This document shows, piece by piece, positions 24,430-34,072 of a stretch of DNA of 42,184 nt. Numbering within the stretch: the first letter of the stretch is position 1; each line of letters starts with the position of its first letter. Origin of the DNA: Clostridia bacterium. GTDB taxonomy: Bacteria > Bacillota > Clostridia > Christensenellales > Borkfalkiaceae. Below the pieces are notes generated by a model. The model did not search any database. It was not told the origin of the DNA and saw only the letters and a program-made list of their open reading frames with translations. The stretch is from the NCBI GenBank assembly GCA_017616695.1, contig JAFZXN010000040.1:1-42184 (forward strand). Direction: 5' to 3'. The translations under genes and the position numbers were made by a program.

Positions 24430-24714
24430 TCAGCGAAGCGAAGATATGAGGAACAATATGAGAAAAACCACGCTTATAGCTATCAAAACTATCAGCATAG
24501 GTTTTATCATAAGTTTTACGGCCTCGAAGTACGTTTTAGCCTTATCGGAAAACGAAGAACGCGGCTTATAATAGCGGTTTTCGCGTTCGTTGTCGCCGGA
24601 ACTACCTATTTTTCTTCCGTAGATACCGCCGACTTTCGACATATCGGAAACGGTAGAGCCGTCGTCGTAATAAACGACCTTTTCTTTTTTGTTTTTGTTC
24701 TTTTTCTTCGACAT
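24430..24714 (-). CDS. Small membrane protein at end of opp operon
   Basis: A 94-residue protein (ATG 24714; GTG 24720 is an alternative). A Lys-rich N-terminus (MSKKKNKNKKEK) is followed by polar residues and one C-terminal transmembrane helix (MLIVLIAISVVFLILFLIS). It starts about 20 bases after oppF, in the same direction, and ends the opp operon. Tail-anchored topology would leave the basic part in the cytoplasm, where it could contact the OppDF ATPases. Function unknown. Confidence 0.65.
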   Translation of the reverse strand: MSKKKNKNKKEKVVYYDDGSTVSDMSKVGGIYGRKIGSSGDNERENRYYKPRSSFSDKAKTYFEAVKLMIKPMLIVLIAISVVFLILFLISSLR

Positions 24715-24735
24715 TTTCACTTTATCGCCGCGAGA

Positions 24736-25917
24736 TCAGTCGTACAAATGGCACGCGCAGAAATGCCCGTCTTCGTGCTCTTTGTATTCGGGTGCGACGT
24801 GTTTACATATCTCCATACATTTAGGACAGCGCGTGTGGAACTTACAGCCTTTAGGCGGGTTGGCGGGTGAAGGGATATCGCCCGTTAAAACTATCCTTTC
24901 GGTCTTTTCGTCGGGGTTGGGGTTAGGTACCGCCGAAAACAGCGCTTCCGTGTACGGGTGCAACGGGTTAGAGAATATATCCTGCTTTTTGCCGAACTCG
25001 ACCATGGAGCCGAGATACATTATGCCTATCTTGTCGGATATGTATTTGACTACCGACAGATCGTGCGAAATGAACATATAGGTAAGCCCGCGCTCTATCT
25101 GTAGTTTCTTTAAAAGATTGATTATCTGCGCCTGAATGGAAACGTCGAGCGCGGAAACGGGTTCGTCGCAAACGATGAATTTGGGTTTTACGGCGAGCGC
25201 CCTCGCTATACAGATACGCTGGCGCTGTCCGCCCGAAAACTCGTGGGGATAGCGTTCGTAATAATAATCCCTTAACCCGCAGCTTTCCATAAGCTCCAAA
25301 ACGTAGTCTTTGACCTCGTTTTTCGGAACGATATTATGCACCTTGACGGGTTCAGCAAGAATGTCGCCCACGGTGCTTCTCGGCGGGAGCGACGAATACG
25401 GATCCTGGAATACTATCTGCATTTTGGTGCGGAGAGCGCGCATTTCCTTTTCCTTCATTCCGGCAACGTCCACGCCCTCGAAAAACACCTGCCCGCTCGT
25501 AGGCTGATAAAGCTTTAAAACGGTCCTGCCCATAGTCGTTTTGCCGCAACCGGATTCGCCGACGATACCGAGCGTTTCACCCGGTTTTACTATGAAAGAA
25601 ACGTCGTCCACGGCGCGCAAAGAAGATATTGGCTTACCCAAAATGGTCTTTTTAAGTACGAAATACTTCTTTAAATGCCGGACTTCCAAAATAGCGTCCT
25701 TATCGGGTTCGATATCCTTATCGTTTAAAGCGACCTGCTCTTTTAAAGCCTCTTCGCGTTCGGCCTCCAACTCGTCGTCAAAGTCGGTAAAATCGCCCGA
25801 CGCAATAGCCGCCTCGTTAGCCGACTCCTTTTTAAGACGGAGTTCCAAAGCCTCTTTTTCGGCTATCTCCTTCTCCTCGGAAGACGAAATGCGTTTGTTT
25901 TTGTTTTCGTTATCCAC
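24736..25917 (-). CDS. oppF: Oligopeptide ABC transporter ATP-binding protein OppF
   Basis: A 393-residue ATPase that powers peptide import with OppD. The GTG start at 25917 is preceded by AGGAGGAG and overlaps the oppD stop by 8 bases; a longer ORF starting at 25950 lacks such a site. A charged extension of about 75 residues (rich in Glu/Lys) precedes the domain. Walker A GESGCGKTT (120-128), the QDPYSSLPP Q-loop, signature LSGGQRQR, Walker B FIVCDEP and the C-terminal oligopeptide-binding-type tail with a cysteine cluster (CKFHTRCPKCMEICKH) are present. Related DppD from another Firmicute binds an iron-sulphur cluster at such cysteines. Confidence 0.93.
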   Translation of the reverse strand: MDNENKNKRISSSEEKEIAEKEALELRLKKESANEAAIASGDFTDFDDELEAEREEALKEQVALNDKDIEPDKDAILEVRHLKKYFVLKKTILGKPISSLRAVDDVSFIVKPGETLGIVGESGCGKTTMGRTVLKLYQPTSGQVFFEGVDVAGMKEKEMRALRTKMQIVFQDPYSSLPPRSTVGDILAEPVKVHNIVPKNEVKDYVLELMESCGLRDYYYERYPHEFSGGQRQRICIARALAVKPKFIVCDEPVSALDVSIQAQIINLLKKLQIERGLTYMFISHDLSVVKYISDKIGIMYLGSMVEFGKKQDIFSNPLHPYTEALFSAVPNPNPDEKTERIVLTGDIPSPANPPKGCKFHTRCPKCMEICKHVAPEYKEHEDGHFCACHLYD

Positions 25918-27259
25918 GTTTCTCCTCCTCGGCGTAAAGATGGCACGCAACGAAATGAGTGGGGCTTACCTGCACCATTTCGGGATAGTCGCCCGAACAT
26001 TTTTTAAGGCATTTGCCGCATCTTTCTTTAAAATAGCAGTGGTCGGGCATGTTGATCGGGTTGGGAACGTTACCGGGGATATTGAAAAGCTTATCCTCGG
26101 ACGAAGTCATCGTCGGCTTGGACTTTTGAAGCCCCTGCGTATACGGGTGGCAGGGCTTATGGAATATCTCCGACGCCGTGCCTTTTTCTATTATCCTGCC
26201 GGCGTACATAACGACGACGTAATCGGCCATTTCGGCAATAACGCCGAGATCGTGCGTAATTAACAATATCGAGCCGTTTATACGCTTTTTAAGATCGTTG
26301 AACAGCGAAAGTATCTGCGCCTGAATGGTAACGTCGAGCGCGGTGGTGGGCTCGTCCGCAATGATGAGCCTCGGTTCGCCCGCAAGCGCCATGGCTATCA
26401 TAACTCTTTGGCGCATACCGCCCGACAGTTCGTGAGGGTAAGACTTATAAACCCTTTCCGGCATGGCTATTCCGACGAGATTGAGCATATTTATCGAGTG
26501 TTCCTTCGCCATTGCCTTCGTGGCGCCCGGAACGTGTAAAAGCGTAACTTCGTCGAGCTGATCGCCTATCGTGAAAATGGGGTTTAACGACGTCATCGGT
26601 TCCTGAAATACCATCGACATCTGCCTGCCGCGCAGACGATACATCTGTTTAATGGGCATTTTGGCTATATCGAAGACCTTTTCTTCCTTTTCGTAAACGG
26701 TCATACCGTTTTCGTCGCGCATAAGCTTTGGCTTTAACACGGGCGAGCCGTCCTTTAAAAGCCGCGGCGTGCCGTCTTCGTTAAGCTCCTCTTCCATAAC
26801 GACGTTGCCGTCTTCGTCCTTGACGTAAACGGGGATATACTCGCCGTTAGGATCGACCTTAAAATCGTAAGCTTTAAAGCGAATGGAACCTTCGACTATC
26901 TGACCGCTCGGACCTTGCAGAAGGCGCATAACGGACATCGACGTTACGGACTTTCCGCAACCCGACTCGCCTACTACGCCCACCGTAGAATTGAGCGGGA
27001 TATCGAAACTGACGCCGTTTACCGCTTTAACTACGCCTTGATCGGTAAAAAAGTACGAATGTAAATTTTCGATTTCGAGGATATTGTTCTCGTCACGCAT
27101 TTGGGTGACGTATTCGCTTTCGGGGATAACGCGGTTTTTGGCCTTTTCGAGCCGACGCATTTCCTTGGCGTTGGCTTTGGCAATAGCCCTGACTTCCTTA
27201 CCCGAAAGGTAATGTTTATCTATGACCTTTTTGGTCTTTTCGTCGGAATTATTGCCCAT
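25910..27259 (-). CDS. oppD: Oligopeptide ABC transporter ATP-binding protein OppD
   Basis: A 449-residue ATPase, longer than the usual ~340. Walker A GESGCGKS (97-104), [12 protein letters not shown]-loop, signature LSGGMRQR (278-285), Walker B LIIADEP (298-304), ITHDLGV H-loop. An N-terminal extension of about 58 charged residues and an insertion at about 130-197 ([20 protein letters not shown] onward), between Walker A and the Q-loop, account for the extra length. The C-terminal cysteine cluster ([14 protein letters not shown]) matches OppF. AAAGGAG precedes ATG 27259. The gene overlaps oppF by 8 bases. Confidence 0.93.
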   Translation of the reverse strand: MGNNSDEKTKKVIDKHYLSGKEVRAIAKANAKEMRRLEKAKNRVIPESEYVTQMRDENNILEIENLHSYFFTDQGVVKAVNGVSFDIPLNSTVGVVGESGCGKSVTSMSVMRLLQGPSGQIVEGSIRFKAYDFKVDPNGEYIPVYVKDEDGNVVMEEELNEDGTPRLLKDGSPVLKPKLMRDENGMTVYEKEEKVFDIAKMPIKQMYRLRGRQMSMVFQEPMTSLNPIFTIGDQLDEVTLLHVPGATKAMAKEHSINMLNLVGIAMPERVYKSYPHELSGGMRQRVMIAMALAGEPRLIIADEPTTALDVTIQAQILSLFNDLKKRINGSILLITHDLGVIAEMADYVVVMYAGRIIEKGTASEIFHKPCHPYTQGLQKSKPTMTSSEDKLFNIPGNVPNPINMPDHCYFKERCGKCLKKCSGDYPEMVQVSPTHFVACHLYAEEEKRG

Positions 27260-27260
27260 A

Positions 27261-28370
27261 TTATCTCCTTTGTTTGGGATCGAGCGCGTCTCTTAAGCCG
27301 TCGCCTATAAAGTTGAAACCCAAAACTGCGATTATGATACAGATGCCCGGAGGCCCCCATACGTTGAAGTTGTTCTGCAAAATGTCGTTACGCTTGGAAA
27401 TGACTTCGACCATCGTGCCCCAGGAAGCGTAAGGTATCCTGACGCCGAGGTTCAAGTACGACAAAGTGGATTCGTAAAGTATCATACTGCCGAGCGAAAG
27501 CGTCATCGAAACGAGTATCTGCGGCAGAATGTTGGGAATAAGATGCTTGAATATCTTTCGCGGCGTCGAGTAGCCCATAGCCTCTGCGGCGACCATGTAT
27601 TCCTGCTCTCTCAAAAACAGTATCTGCCCGCGGACGAGCCTTGCCATTCCCGGCCAGCTGAAGACGGACAACAGCCCCATAAGTAGGTATATGTAATAGT
27701 CGGAAGGCACCTCGTTACTGTCGAGCACGGTGCCGATGATGAGCATCAAAGGAAGAGTCGGCAAGCAAATTAAAACGTCGCATATACGCATTATGATATT
27801 GTCGACCGCGCCGCCGTAGTATCCCGCGAGACCGCCCATTATAATGCCGAGCGCCGACGTTAAAAATACCGCCAAAAAGCTTATGGTGAGCGACAATCTT
27901 CCGCCGTACATAAGCCTCGTGAAGATATCCATACCCTGCTCGTCCGTGCCGAGAAGGTGATTTTTGGAGGGTTTTGCGAGCTTATTGATATCGTTATACG
28001 AAACGACTACCTGCGCGTACATAACGGTGTCGCCGCCGTTTTCAGCCGTAATCTCGTAAACGGTGTAATCGGCGTTGACGGTGTAATCGGTCTCCGTTTC
28101 GTCCCATTTGGTGTAAACTATCGGGCCGAGCCAGCAGAACAAAAACAGCGCCGCAAGCATAATAAGCCCCGCGATGGAAAGCTTGGAACGCAAAAAACGC
28201 CTGATGACCATTCTGGTCGGCGAAAGTAACCTGACGTTCTTGTCAAGCGGCTTTTCGGCGTCGGTAAGTTCGTCCACGCCGGCGTTTATCTCGTTTATAT
28301 CCTCTTTTACCTCTTCGGCGTTGGCGTCAAGAAGCTCTTCGGGTGAGTTGTAATTCTTATTTTCGTCCAT
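27261..28370 (-). CDS. oppC: Oligopeptide ABC transporter permease OppC
   Basis: A 369-residue permease. The ATG 28370 is preceded by GGAGGAGG; a longer ORF from 28388 is less likely. A cytoplasmic N-terminal extension of about 50 acidic residues precedes the first membrane helix. Between helices 1 and 2 lies an extended outer loop (YTVNADYTVYEITAENGG). The EAA loop (AAEAMGYSTPRKIFKHLIPN) and repeated membrane helices identify the family. It ends one base before the oppD start, and starts 14 bases before the oppB stop region ends, so it is translated with oppB and oppD. Confidence 0.92.
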   Translation of the reverse strand: MDENKNYNSPEELLDANAEEVKEDINEINAGVDELTDAEKPLDKNVRLLSPTRMVIRRFLRSKLSIAGLIMLAALFLFCWLGPIVYTKWDETETDYTVNADYTVYEITAENGGDTVMYAQVVVSYNDINKLAKPSKNHLLGTDEQGMDIFTRLMYGGRLSLTISFLAVFLTSALGIIMGGLAGYYGGAVDNIIMRICDVLICLPTLPLMLIIGTVLDSNEVPSDYYIYLLMGLLSVFSWPGMARLVRGQILFLREQEYMVAAEAMGYSTPRKIFKHLIPNILPQILVSMTLSLGSMILYESTLSYLNLGVRIPYASWGTMVEVISKRNDILQNNFNVWGPPGICIIIAVLGFNFIGDGLRDALDPKQRR

Positions 28371-28384
28371 GATACCCTCCTCCG

Positions 28385-29371
28385 TCAAGCAAGTTTAACG
28401 CGCGGATCGACTATTCCGTACATAAGGTCGGACATAAGTACGCCGAGCACCGACAGGAAAGCAAGGAACATATTATACGTCATTATGACGGGTATATCGC
28501 CTTGCGTCATCGCGTTAAGGGCGTATTTGCCGATACCTTCGAGGTCGAATACCGTTTCGGTTATCATCGCGCCCGAAAAGAGCGACGGGATAAGCCCCGC
28601 AAGACCGGTAACGATAGGTATGAGCGTGTTTCTGAAAGCGTGTTTATAGATGACCTTGCCTTCCGAAAGACCTTTCGCCCTTGCCGTTCTTATGTAGTCG
28701 GCGTTCATTACTTCGAGCATATTGGTCCTCGTCATTCTCATTCTGCCGCCGATGCTTAAGATGACGACGGTAAGTATCGGCAAGAACATATGCCTCAGAT
28801 AGTCGATAAACGCCGCCGTGCCGGTAAGCGAGACGGTCTTGTCGCCCATGCCCGAAACGGGGAACCACCCGAGCTTGTTGGCAAACAGGTCTTTAAGCAT
28901 CTGCCCGAAGAAGAACGACGGGAGAGATATGCCGATAAGAACGAGCACGGTAACGAGATAATCGATAAACGAATACTGATGCGTCGCCGCCGTTATCCCG
29001 AGCGGGATAGCGATCAGAAATTCAAACACCGTGGCTATCGCGGCAACGTAAAAGGACGTGCCGAGCCTTCCCGGATTGAATATATCCGAAAGCACTTCGC
29101 GGTGAGAAATAAAGCTCGTGCCGAAATCGAGCCGCACGAAATTCCAAAGCCACGAAAAATAGCCTTCGAGTATCGTGCCGTTGAGCCCGTAGGACTTGTA
29201 CATTTCCTCGATGAACTCGGGGCTTACGTCTACGCCGGCGGTGTAGAGCGCAAGTATCTTCTGTTCGACGAAGTCCGTCGGCATGCACCTTAAAAGTATG
29301 TAGAGTATGAGCGATACGCCAAGAAGTATGAGTATCGAGATACCTATTCTTTTGAGAATATACTTAAACAT
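28385..29371 (-). CDS. oppB: Oligopeptide ABC transporter permease OppB
   Basis: A 328-residue permease, standard length. The first helix (RIGISILILLGVSLILYILL), the outer loop, and the cytoplasmic EAA loop (RTARAKGLSEGKVIYKHAFR) with surrounding helices are typical. ATG follows GGAG by 5 bases. It is the first permease gene after a 385-base hairpin-rich gap from oppA, so its transcription relies either on read-through or on a weak promoter in the gap (a TATAAT at about 29465, no good -35). Confidence 0.93.
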   Translation of the reverse strand: MFKYILKRIGISILILLGVSLILYILLRCMPTDFVEQKILALYTAGVDVSPEFIEEMYKSYGLNGTILEGYFSWLWNFVRLDFGTSFISHREVLSDIFNPGRLGTSFYVAAIATVFEFLIAIPLGITAATHQYSFIDYLVTVLVLIGISLPSFFFGQMLKDLFANKLGWFPVSGMGDKTVSLTGTAAFIDYLRHMFLPILTVVILSIGGRMRMTRTNMLEVMNADYIRTARAKGLSEGKVIYKHAFRNTLIPIVTGLAGLIPSLFSGAMITETVFDLEGIGKYALNAMTQGDIPVIMTYNMFLAFLSVLGVLMSDLMYGIVDPRVKLA

Positions 29372-29756
29372 TTTTACTCCAAACGTCAGTTTGATGATTT
29401 CGCTTACCGCTTATCGCTGACCGCTGATGGTCGGGAACGCTTACGCGTTCCGAAAGTAATTATATAATAATTTTGTTCGGGATTTTTCAGCGCGAAGGCT
29501 TACAGCGCGCCGAAAAATCCGCGACCATATTTGCGCTAAATTGCGTAGCGATTCTGGTCGACTATGTATCAAAGCAACCGCTTTGATATGCAAATTTTGA
29601 GGACTATCAAAATTTGCGGTCGACTATTGCGAATTGTGCATTGCGAATTGTTTTCCGCCGAGAGCGGTAGCGGGGATTGATTTCCCGCGTTAAACCGCTC
29701 ACGACCTACAGTCTTAACGATTTTTTCTCGTGCCAACGAGAAAAAATGTTAATTAT
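29372..29756. repeat. Hairpin-rich array between oppA and oppB
   Basis: No gene. In order: a hairpin with stem of GAACGC/GCGTTC (about 29431-29453); GGATTTTTC/GAAAAATCC (29480-29520, inner GC stem); TATCAAAGC/GCTTTGATA with AACC loop (29567-29588); GCAAATTTTGA/TCAAAATTTGC (29590-29617); a direct repeat GGTCGACTAT at 29556 and 29618; a direct repeat ATTGCGAATTG; then repeat copy C (29657-29753). The array separates the binding-protein gene from the membrane components. Confidence 0.75.
29657..29753 (-). repeat. Full copy (C) of the dispersed palindromic repeat
   Basis: About 97 bases matching the reverse complement of copy B (5619-5714) nearly throughout. Hairpin 1 is GAGCGGT/ACCGCTC with inner GCGGG/CCCGC. 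Hairpin 2 is TTTTTTCTCGT (29721-29731) with ACGAGAAAAAA (29736-29746). It abuts the oppA stop codon, as copy A abuts fhs. Several stem positions differ from copies A/B by compensating changes. Confidence 0.85.
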
Positions 29757-32441
29757 TTACGCCATTTCTATTTCCCACAATTTTTCAAGAGGAGAAGAAT
29801 AGGGATTTACGTCTTTGTTGAGACCTTTCAACGTGTTGCCGTTGTAGGCGTAAAGCGTGCTTCTTTGATATACGGGCATTTCCACGGCGAGATCGAGAAC
29901 GTAGCTCATAGCCTGTTCGTAAATACCTTTACGGTAATTCTGATCCATGCTTTCGCGGCCGTCGTCTATAAGCGCGCTGAGCTTATTGATTATGACTACT
30001 GCGTCGTCTTCTTCGTTAGCGTTCCTGTAAAGATCGGGATTTGCCTTTATTTCACGATAGCCCCAGGAATAAACGGAAGTGGCGGTCGAATTTTTATGAT
30101 ATACCTGATACATATCGGGATCTATCGTCGAGCCCCAAGCCGCCGCCCAGACGGAAAGCGAACCCGTCGAAAGCTTGGTAAGAGCCTGAGAATCGGCCTT
30201 TACTTCGACGTTCCAACCGCACGAGTTAAGTATCTCCGCTGCCTGTTTGAAGACGGGGTAAGTCGGGTGTTCGGTTATGGAAGAACCTGCTATGGTGAAA
30301 GTTATCTTAAGATCGGAAGAGCCTGCCGAAACTCCCGCCAGCGCCATATAATTTTCTATCTTGGTCTTTGCCGCGTCAACGCTTCCTGACCATTGCGTGT
30401 AAGTATGACCGTTGGCTTTCGACTGTTTGGGCATACGGTCGGCAGAACCTTCCGTGGGGTACGCCCAGCTTACCATGGACATAGGCCAGTCGATATTGAC
30501 GCAGGTACCCGTTTCGTAGAACTCGAGCGCGAGCTTGGTGTTCATAGCCGACATAATGGCGCGCCTTAAGTAGATATTGGGTATCTTACCCGCGTTTACG
30601 CCGATATAACCGTAGCCGAGCTGCCAGGACGACAGTTTGACGTAACCTTTCTTTTCGAGTTCGGTCAATCTTTCGGAATTGGCTTTCGTGAACTGCGGCG
30701 TGACGTAATCGACTTCGCCCGAAACGAGCTTATCGATGGCGTTGGAAGAGCTGACCACCTGCAAACGAAGTTTGGAGGCTTTTACGGGGAACATAAAGTT
30801 GGGGTTGGCCTTATAGTAAACGGTGTTGCTGCTTACGAAATCCGAACCCTTGGGGTTGTCGCTGTTGTTGGCGTCGGTAGCCATATATGCGCCCGCGCCC
30901 ATCGGAACTTCGACGTGTTGCTGCGACTGGATAACTTTGCTCTGGAAGTCGGAGCTTGCCCAGCTTACGCCGAAAAGGTTGTTGGCAATATCTATCCTGG
31001 TGGTGGGTTTACCTTTATTGTCGCCGTAATAGTCGGAATACTTGCCTCCGTCCGAATAATAATGCGCGGGGGCTACGGTAAAGCCGAAACTGTATATGGC
31101 TTTGGGATCGGTACCCTCGACCGTGATCTCCAGAACGTCGTACTTGTCGGCGGTCTTTACGGTGCCGTCGGCGTTATGATCTTCGGGACGGGCTATATTA
31201 TAGGTTTTGCCGTTTAAAGTGACGGAAGTCCTGTCGGTGTTGTGACCGAGGGATTTAACGCCTTCGATATTGGGATACAAAAGCGTTCCGCCCGTGACGT
31301 TGTTACGGAGATATACGTCTTTGGCTTTGGCTTCGTATTGTGTCAGAAGCGTTCCCGCAGTGCCCCAATAAGAAAGTATCTGATTAAGGCCGGTGGTCGA
31401 AATATCGTTATAGACCTTATTTATAGCGGCCTCTTCCGTCTTTATCGTATTAAGTATTTCGGTGCCGGAGAATTTGACTATCTTCGTTCTGTCCTTTTTG
31501 CCCTGATTGTCGGCGTATTCGGGAGTGATATAGCCTTCCATTACGAAGAACTTGGCGATATCGCTACTTAAAAGATCCTTCCATTCGGAATAAGGCATGG
31601 TCGTGAAATCGAAAGATTCCTTCGCCGCCTTATAGTCCGACTGCAGCTCTTTTTTGAAGACGGTAAGCGCGTTTTCGTAATCCTCGATAAGCATTCTATG
31701 GTAATCGTCTTCGGTAAGCGTCATCTGCTCCGCGTCGGTAGCAACGGCGGACTTATAACCGTCGGTAACGGGCCACTCGTTGATATACCCTCTCATCTCA
31801 TCGGGCGTCGCGCTGTAAGAAGTGGAGGAAGAACCGCCTTTACGCGCCGACGTCGTGTATATATCGATAAGCTCGTAACGACGATACTGCGCCATATCGT
31901 TTACCATGGTAGCCATGGTGTCTTCCTGCGCCTCGCTGCCGCCCGAATAGTTGGCCTGAAGCCTGTATTTGGAAAGACCTTTGATCTTTATGGAATACAT
32001 CGTGGACGAGCCTGTGTAAACGGGATCGAGAAGTTCGTATATATTGAACATTACGTCGTTCATCGTAAGCGGCTTTCCGTCGGAGAATTTAAGGCCGTTT
32101 TTAATAACGAACGTATAGACGGTCTCGGTGCTTCCCGAATTGGTCTTCGTTTCGTAATAGAAATCTTTGACCACCGTATCGAGGTCGTCGCCCGCCTGGG
32201 GGTTGCCTTGTCTGTCGGTGGAAAGCATACCTATCTGCGTGATGCCGACAACGCCCATATCGGCGCCGCTCGTAGCGTAATACGGATTGAAAAGCATGCT
32301 CAATTCTTCCGTCATGATAACGATACTGTCACGCTTTTTGTTCTGCGAGCCGCTCAACACGACGACCAGAACTATCGTTGCCACCAGAACGACGGCGACC
32401 GCTGCGCTTATTATCGCAATAAGTTTCTTCTTGTTTTTCAT
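29757..32441 (-). CDS. oppA: Large oligopeptide-binding protein (SBP family 5)
   Basis: An 894-residue substrate-binding protein, far longer than usual (~540). It has no lipobox: a hydrophobic helix (LIAIISAAVAVVLVATIVLVVVL) anchors it in the membrane. The family segments FVIKNGLKFSDGKPLTMNDVMF and IYLRRAIMSAMNTKLALEFY are present, with a ~300-residue insert between them (residues ~170-500), rich in charged helices. The C-terminus ends EIEMA. It should bind peptides for the OppBCDF importer. AGGAG precedes ATG 32441. The upstream lipoprotein gene ends 101 bases before it. Confidence 0.85.
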   Translation of the reverse strand: MKNKKKLIAIISAAVAVVLVATIVLVVVLSGSQNKKRDSIVIMTEELSMLFNPYYATSGADMGVVGITQIGMLSTDRQGNPQAGDDLDTVVKDFYYETKTNSGSTETVYTFVIKNGLKFSDGKPLTMNDVMFNIYELLDPVYTGSSTMYSIKIKGLSKYRLQANYSGGSEAQEDTMATMVNDMAQYRRYELIDIYTTSARKGGSSSTSYSATPDEMRGYINEWPVTDGYKSAVATDAEQMTLTEDDYHRMLIEDYENALTVFKKELQSDYKAAKESFDFTTMPYSEWKDLLSSDIAKFFVMEGYITPEYADNQGKKDRTKIVKFSGTEILNTIKTEEAAINKVYNDISTTGLNQILSYWGTAGTLLTQYEAKAKDVYLRNNVTGGTLLYPNIEGVKSLGHNTDRTSVTLNGKTYNIARPEDHNADGTVKTADKYDVLEITVEGTDPKAIYSFGFTVAPAHYYSDGGKYSDYYGDNKGKPTTRIDIANNLFGVSWASSDFQSKVIQSQQHVEVPMGAGAYMATDANNSDNPKGSDFVSSNTVYYKANPNFMFPVKASKLRLQVVSSSNAIDKLVSGEVDYVTPQFTKANSERLTELEKKGYVKLSSWQLGYGYIGVNAGKIPNIYLRRAIMSAMNTKLALEFYETGTCVNIDWPMSMVSWAYPTEGSADRMPKQSKANGHTYTQWSGSVDAAKTKIENYMALAGVSAGSSDLKITFTIAGSSITEHPTYPVFKQAAEILNSCGWNVEVKADSQALTKLSTGSLSVWAAAWGSTIDPDMYQVYHKNSTATSVYSWGYREIKANPDLYRNANEEDDAVVIINKLSALIDDGRESMDQNYRKGIYEQAMSYVLDLAVEMPVYQRSTLYAYNGNTLKGLNKDVNPYSSPLEKLWEIEMA

Positions 32442-32542
32442 ACCTGTCTCCTTTATATTGTTCCGCCGACCGCAAGCGGCTTTTTTAAGCGGCTTTTCGG
32501 GCGACTTTATTTATTAACGATTTATATTATATTACGCCTGAC

Positions 32543-34072
32543 TTATTCGCCGAAAGGCGTTGCAACGTACGTTTCGAGGTCTTTGGAATAAGAGCCGAGG
32601 TTCAATACGACAGTTCCGTTTTCCGAAATACGAACGTTTTCGGGATCGAAATTGAAACGGTACTTTGAGCCGACCTTCTTGCCGTAAAAGCTCAATTCCA
32701 CGTCGTTTTCAAAGGTCAGCCCGTCGGTCTTTCCGCCTGCGAAAACGTAGATGGAGTGGTCGCCTTCTATGGATATCTGTCCGTTTATCGTAAAGCTCAA
32801 TTCGCCTTTTATTCTGACGTTTTCAACTGTAGCGCCGTCGTCGATATCGCCCGCAAAGAAGCCGAAAGACGCGTCGCGAAGTCTCGGGGCGGTGGACGAT
32901 ATATCGAAAGTCACGTTCTCGAACGTCACGTCTTTTATTACTGCCGCGTTTCCCAAAGCGCCGAAAAGCCCCGCGTAATTGTCTTCGCTGTCGTTTGAAG
33001 AATACTTCGCCGTCACGTTCGACAAAGTGTAATTGTTGCCTTCGTGAGAAGAGATCGCTCCGTTGAAGGTCGAATTTGAAAATCCGAGCGGCCACGACTT
33101 ACCCGTGAAATCAAGGTCGTTCATTATTTCGTAATAGCCGTTGACGTTTACGTTTTTACATAACTGATCGGCGGTCTCGATGCGGTATCTGTCGCCTTTT
33201 AGCGTGGTGACGTAGATATTTACCACTCTGTTTACGGGCGTGCAGGTGTCAAGCTCGAGCGTTCCGATATGCGCGTAACCGTCGGTTATCTCCTCGGTCA
33301 TATTTTCGTCGAGATAGGCTTTATCAAACGTCGTGCCGTTTATCTTTGGAAAGACGAATTCACCGCCTGCCGAATAGGGGTGAGAGTAGACCATCGCGCC
33401 GTTTTCGTAGCGCGGCACCCACAAAGCTTCCTTATCCGAACCGTCGGCCGCCGCGGCCTTATAGTCGAAAGACGTGGAGGCGTATTTGGTCCATTCTCCG
33501 CTGTCGTTAAGATAATAATAGTCGTACTCGTAAAACTTTACCCAACCGGCGTACAAGGTCATTTCGTAAACGCCCGAACCGACTTTATATATAATGCGGT
33601 CGTTCTCGAAATCCCAAACGTCCGAATAAGTATATGCGGGGGTGGCCTTTTCTTCGTGAGAATTGTAGTACGAGCCGTTTTTCTCAATTAAAACGTTGCC
33701 GTCGTCGTCAACGACTTCGCCCGCGGAATTTCTGACTATCTCTCTGTTTTTATACCAACCCGCGACGAAATACCCCGTTTTGATAAGAGATATCTTCTGG
33801 TTTATTATCGTTCTTTCGGTCGGTTCGACGAGTTTTATGGAAATATTGCCGTCACCGTCTTCTTCATACGCCGAAACGTTGTACGCGTCGAATATTTTGG
33901 TGTTGTCTTTGCCGACGAAATTCGCCCCGCTCGGATCGTACGACACGACTACCGAGTAGCCGTTTTCGACGTATTTATCTATTGGGGAAAGCTCGTCCTC
34001 GCAGGCGGCTAACGTAAAGCACGCCGCCCCGATAATAAACAATATCGCCGTTAATTTCAATTTGTTCTTCAT
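32543..34072 (-). CDS. Surface lipoprotein with GLUG-like repeats
   Basis: A 509-residue lipoprotein. Signal peptide with lipobox LAAC (Cys24). The middle contains ListeriaBacteroides/InlB-type strand repeats (YNVSAYEEDGDGNISIKL; GYFVAGWYKNREIV) and the late part carries a GLUG/filamentous-hemagglutinin-like region (IETADQLCKNVNVNGYYEIMNDLDFTG, GLFGALGNAAVIKDVTFENV). Such proteins are surface adhesins or ligand-binding proteins. It lies between the giant protease and oppA in the same direction. The AGAGGG ribosome site is 6 bases before ATG. Role in the peptide-uptake locus is unknown. Confidence 0.8.
   Translation of the reverse strand: MKNKLKLTAILFIIGAACFTLAACEDELSPIDKYVENGYSVVVSYDPSGANFVGKDNTKIFDAYNVSAYEEDGDGNISIKLVEPTERTIINQKISLIKTGYFVAGWYKNREIVRNSAGEVVDDDGNVLIEKNGSYYNSHEEKATPAYTYSDVWDFENDRIIYKVGSGVYEMTLYAGWVKFYEYDYYYLNDSGEWTKYASTSFDYKAAAADGSDKEALWVPRYENGAMVYSHPYSAGGEFVFPKINGTTFDKAYLDENMTEEITDGYAHIGTLELDTCTPVNRVVNIYVTTLKGDRYRIETADQLCKNVNVNGYYEIMNDLDFTGKSWPLGFSNSTFNGAISSHEGNNYTLSNVTAKYSSNDSEDNYAGLFGALGNAAVIKDVTFENVTFDISSTAPRLRDASFGFFAGDIDDGATVENVRIKGELSFTINGQISIEGDHSIYVFAGGKTDGLTFENDVELSFYGKKVGSKYRFNFDPENVRISENGTVVLNLGSYSKDLETYVATPFGE

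Noticed and set aside
29372-29756. CRISPR array or insertion sequence in the hairpin-rich gap
   Set aside because: The units are different palindromes, not a repeated unit with spacers, and there is no transposase or terminal inverted repeat.
31698-32591. 297-codon plus-strand ORF opposite oppA
   Set aside because: Antisense to oppA, with no motif or ribosome site. Other long plus-strand ORFs opposite the giant protease and portal genes were rejected for the same reason.
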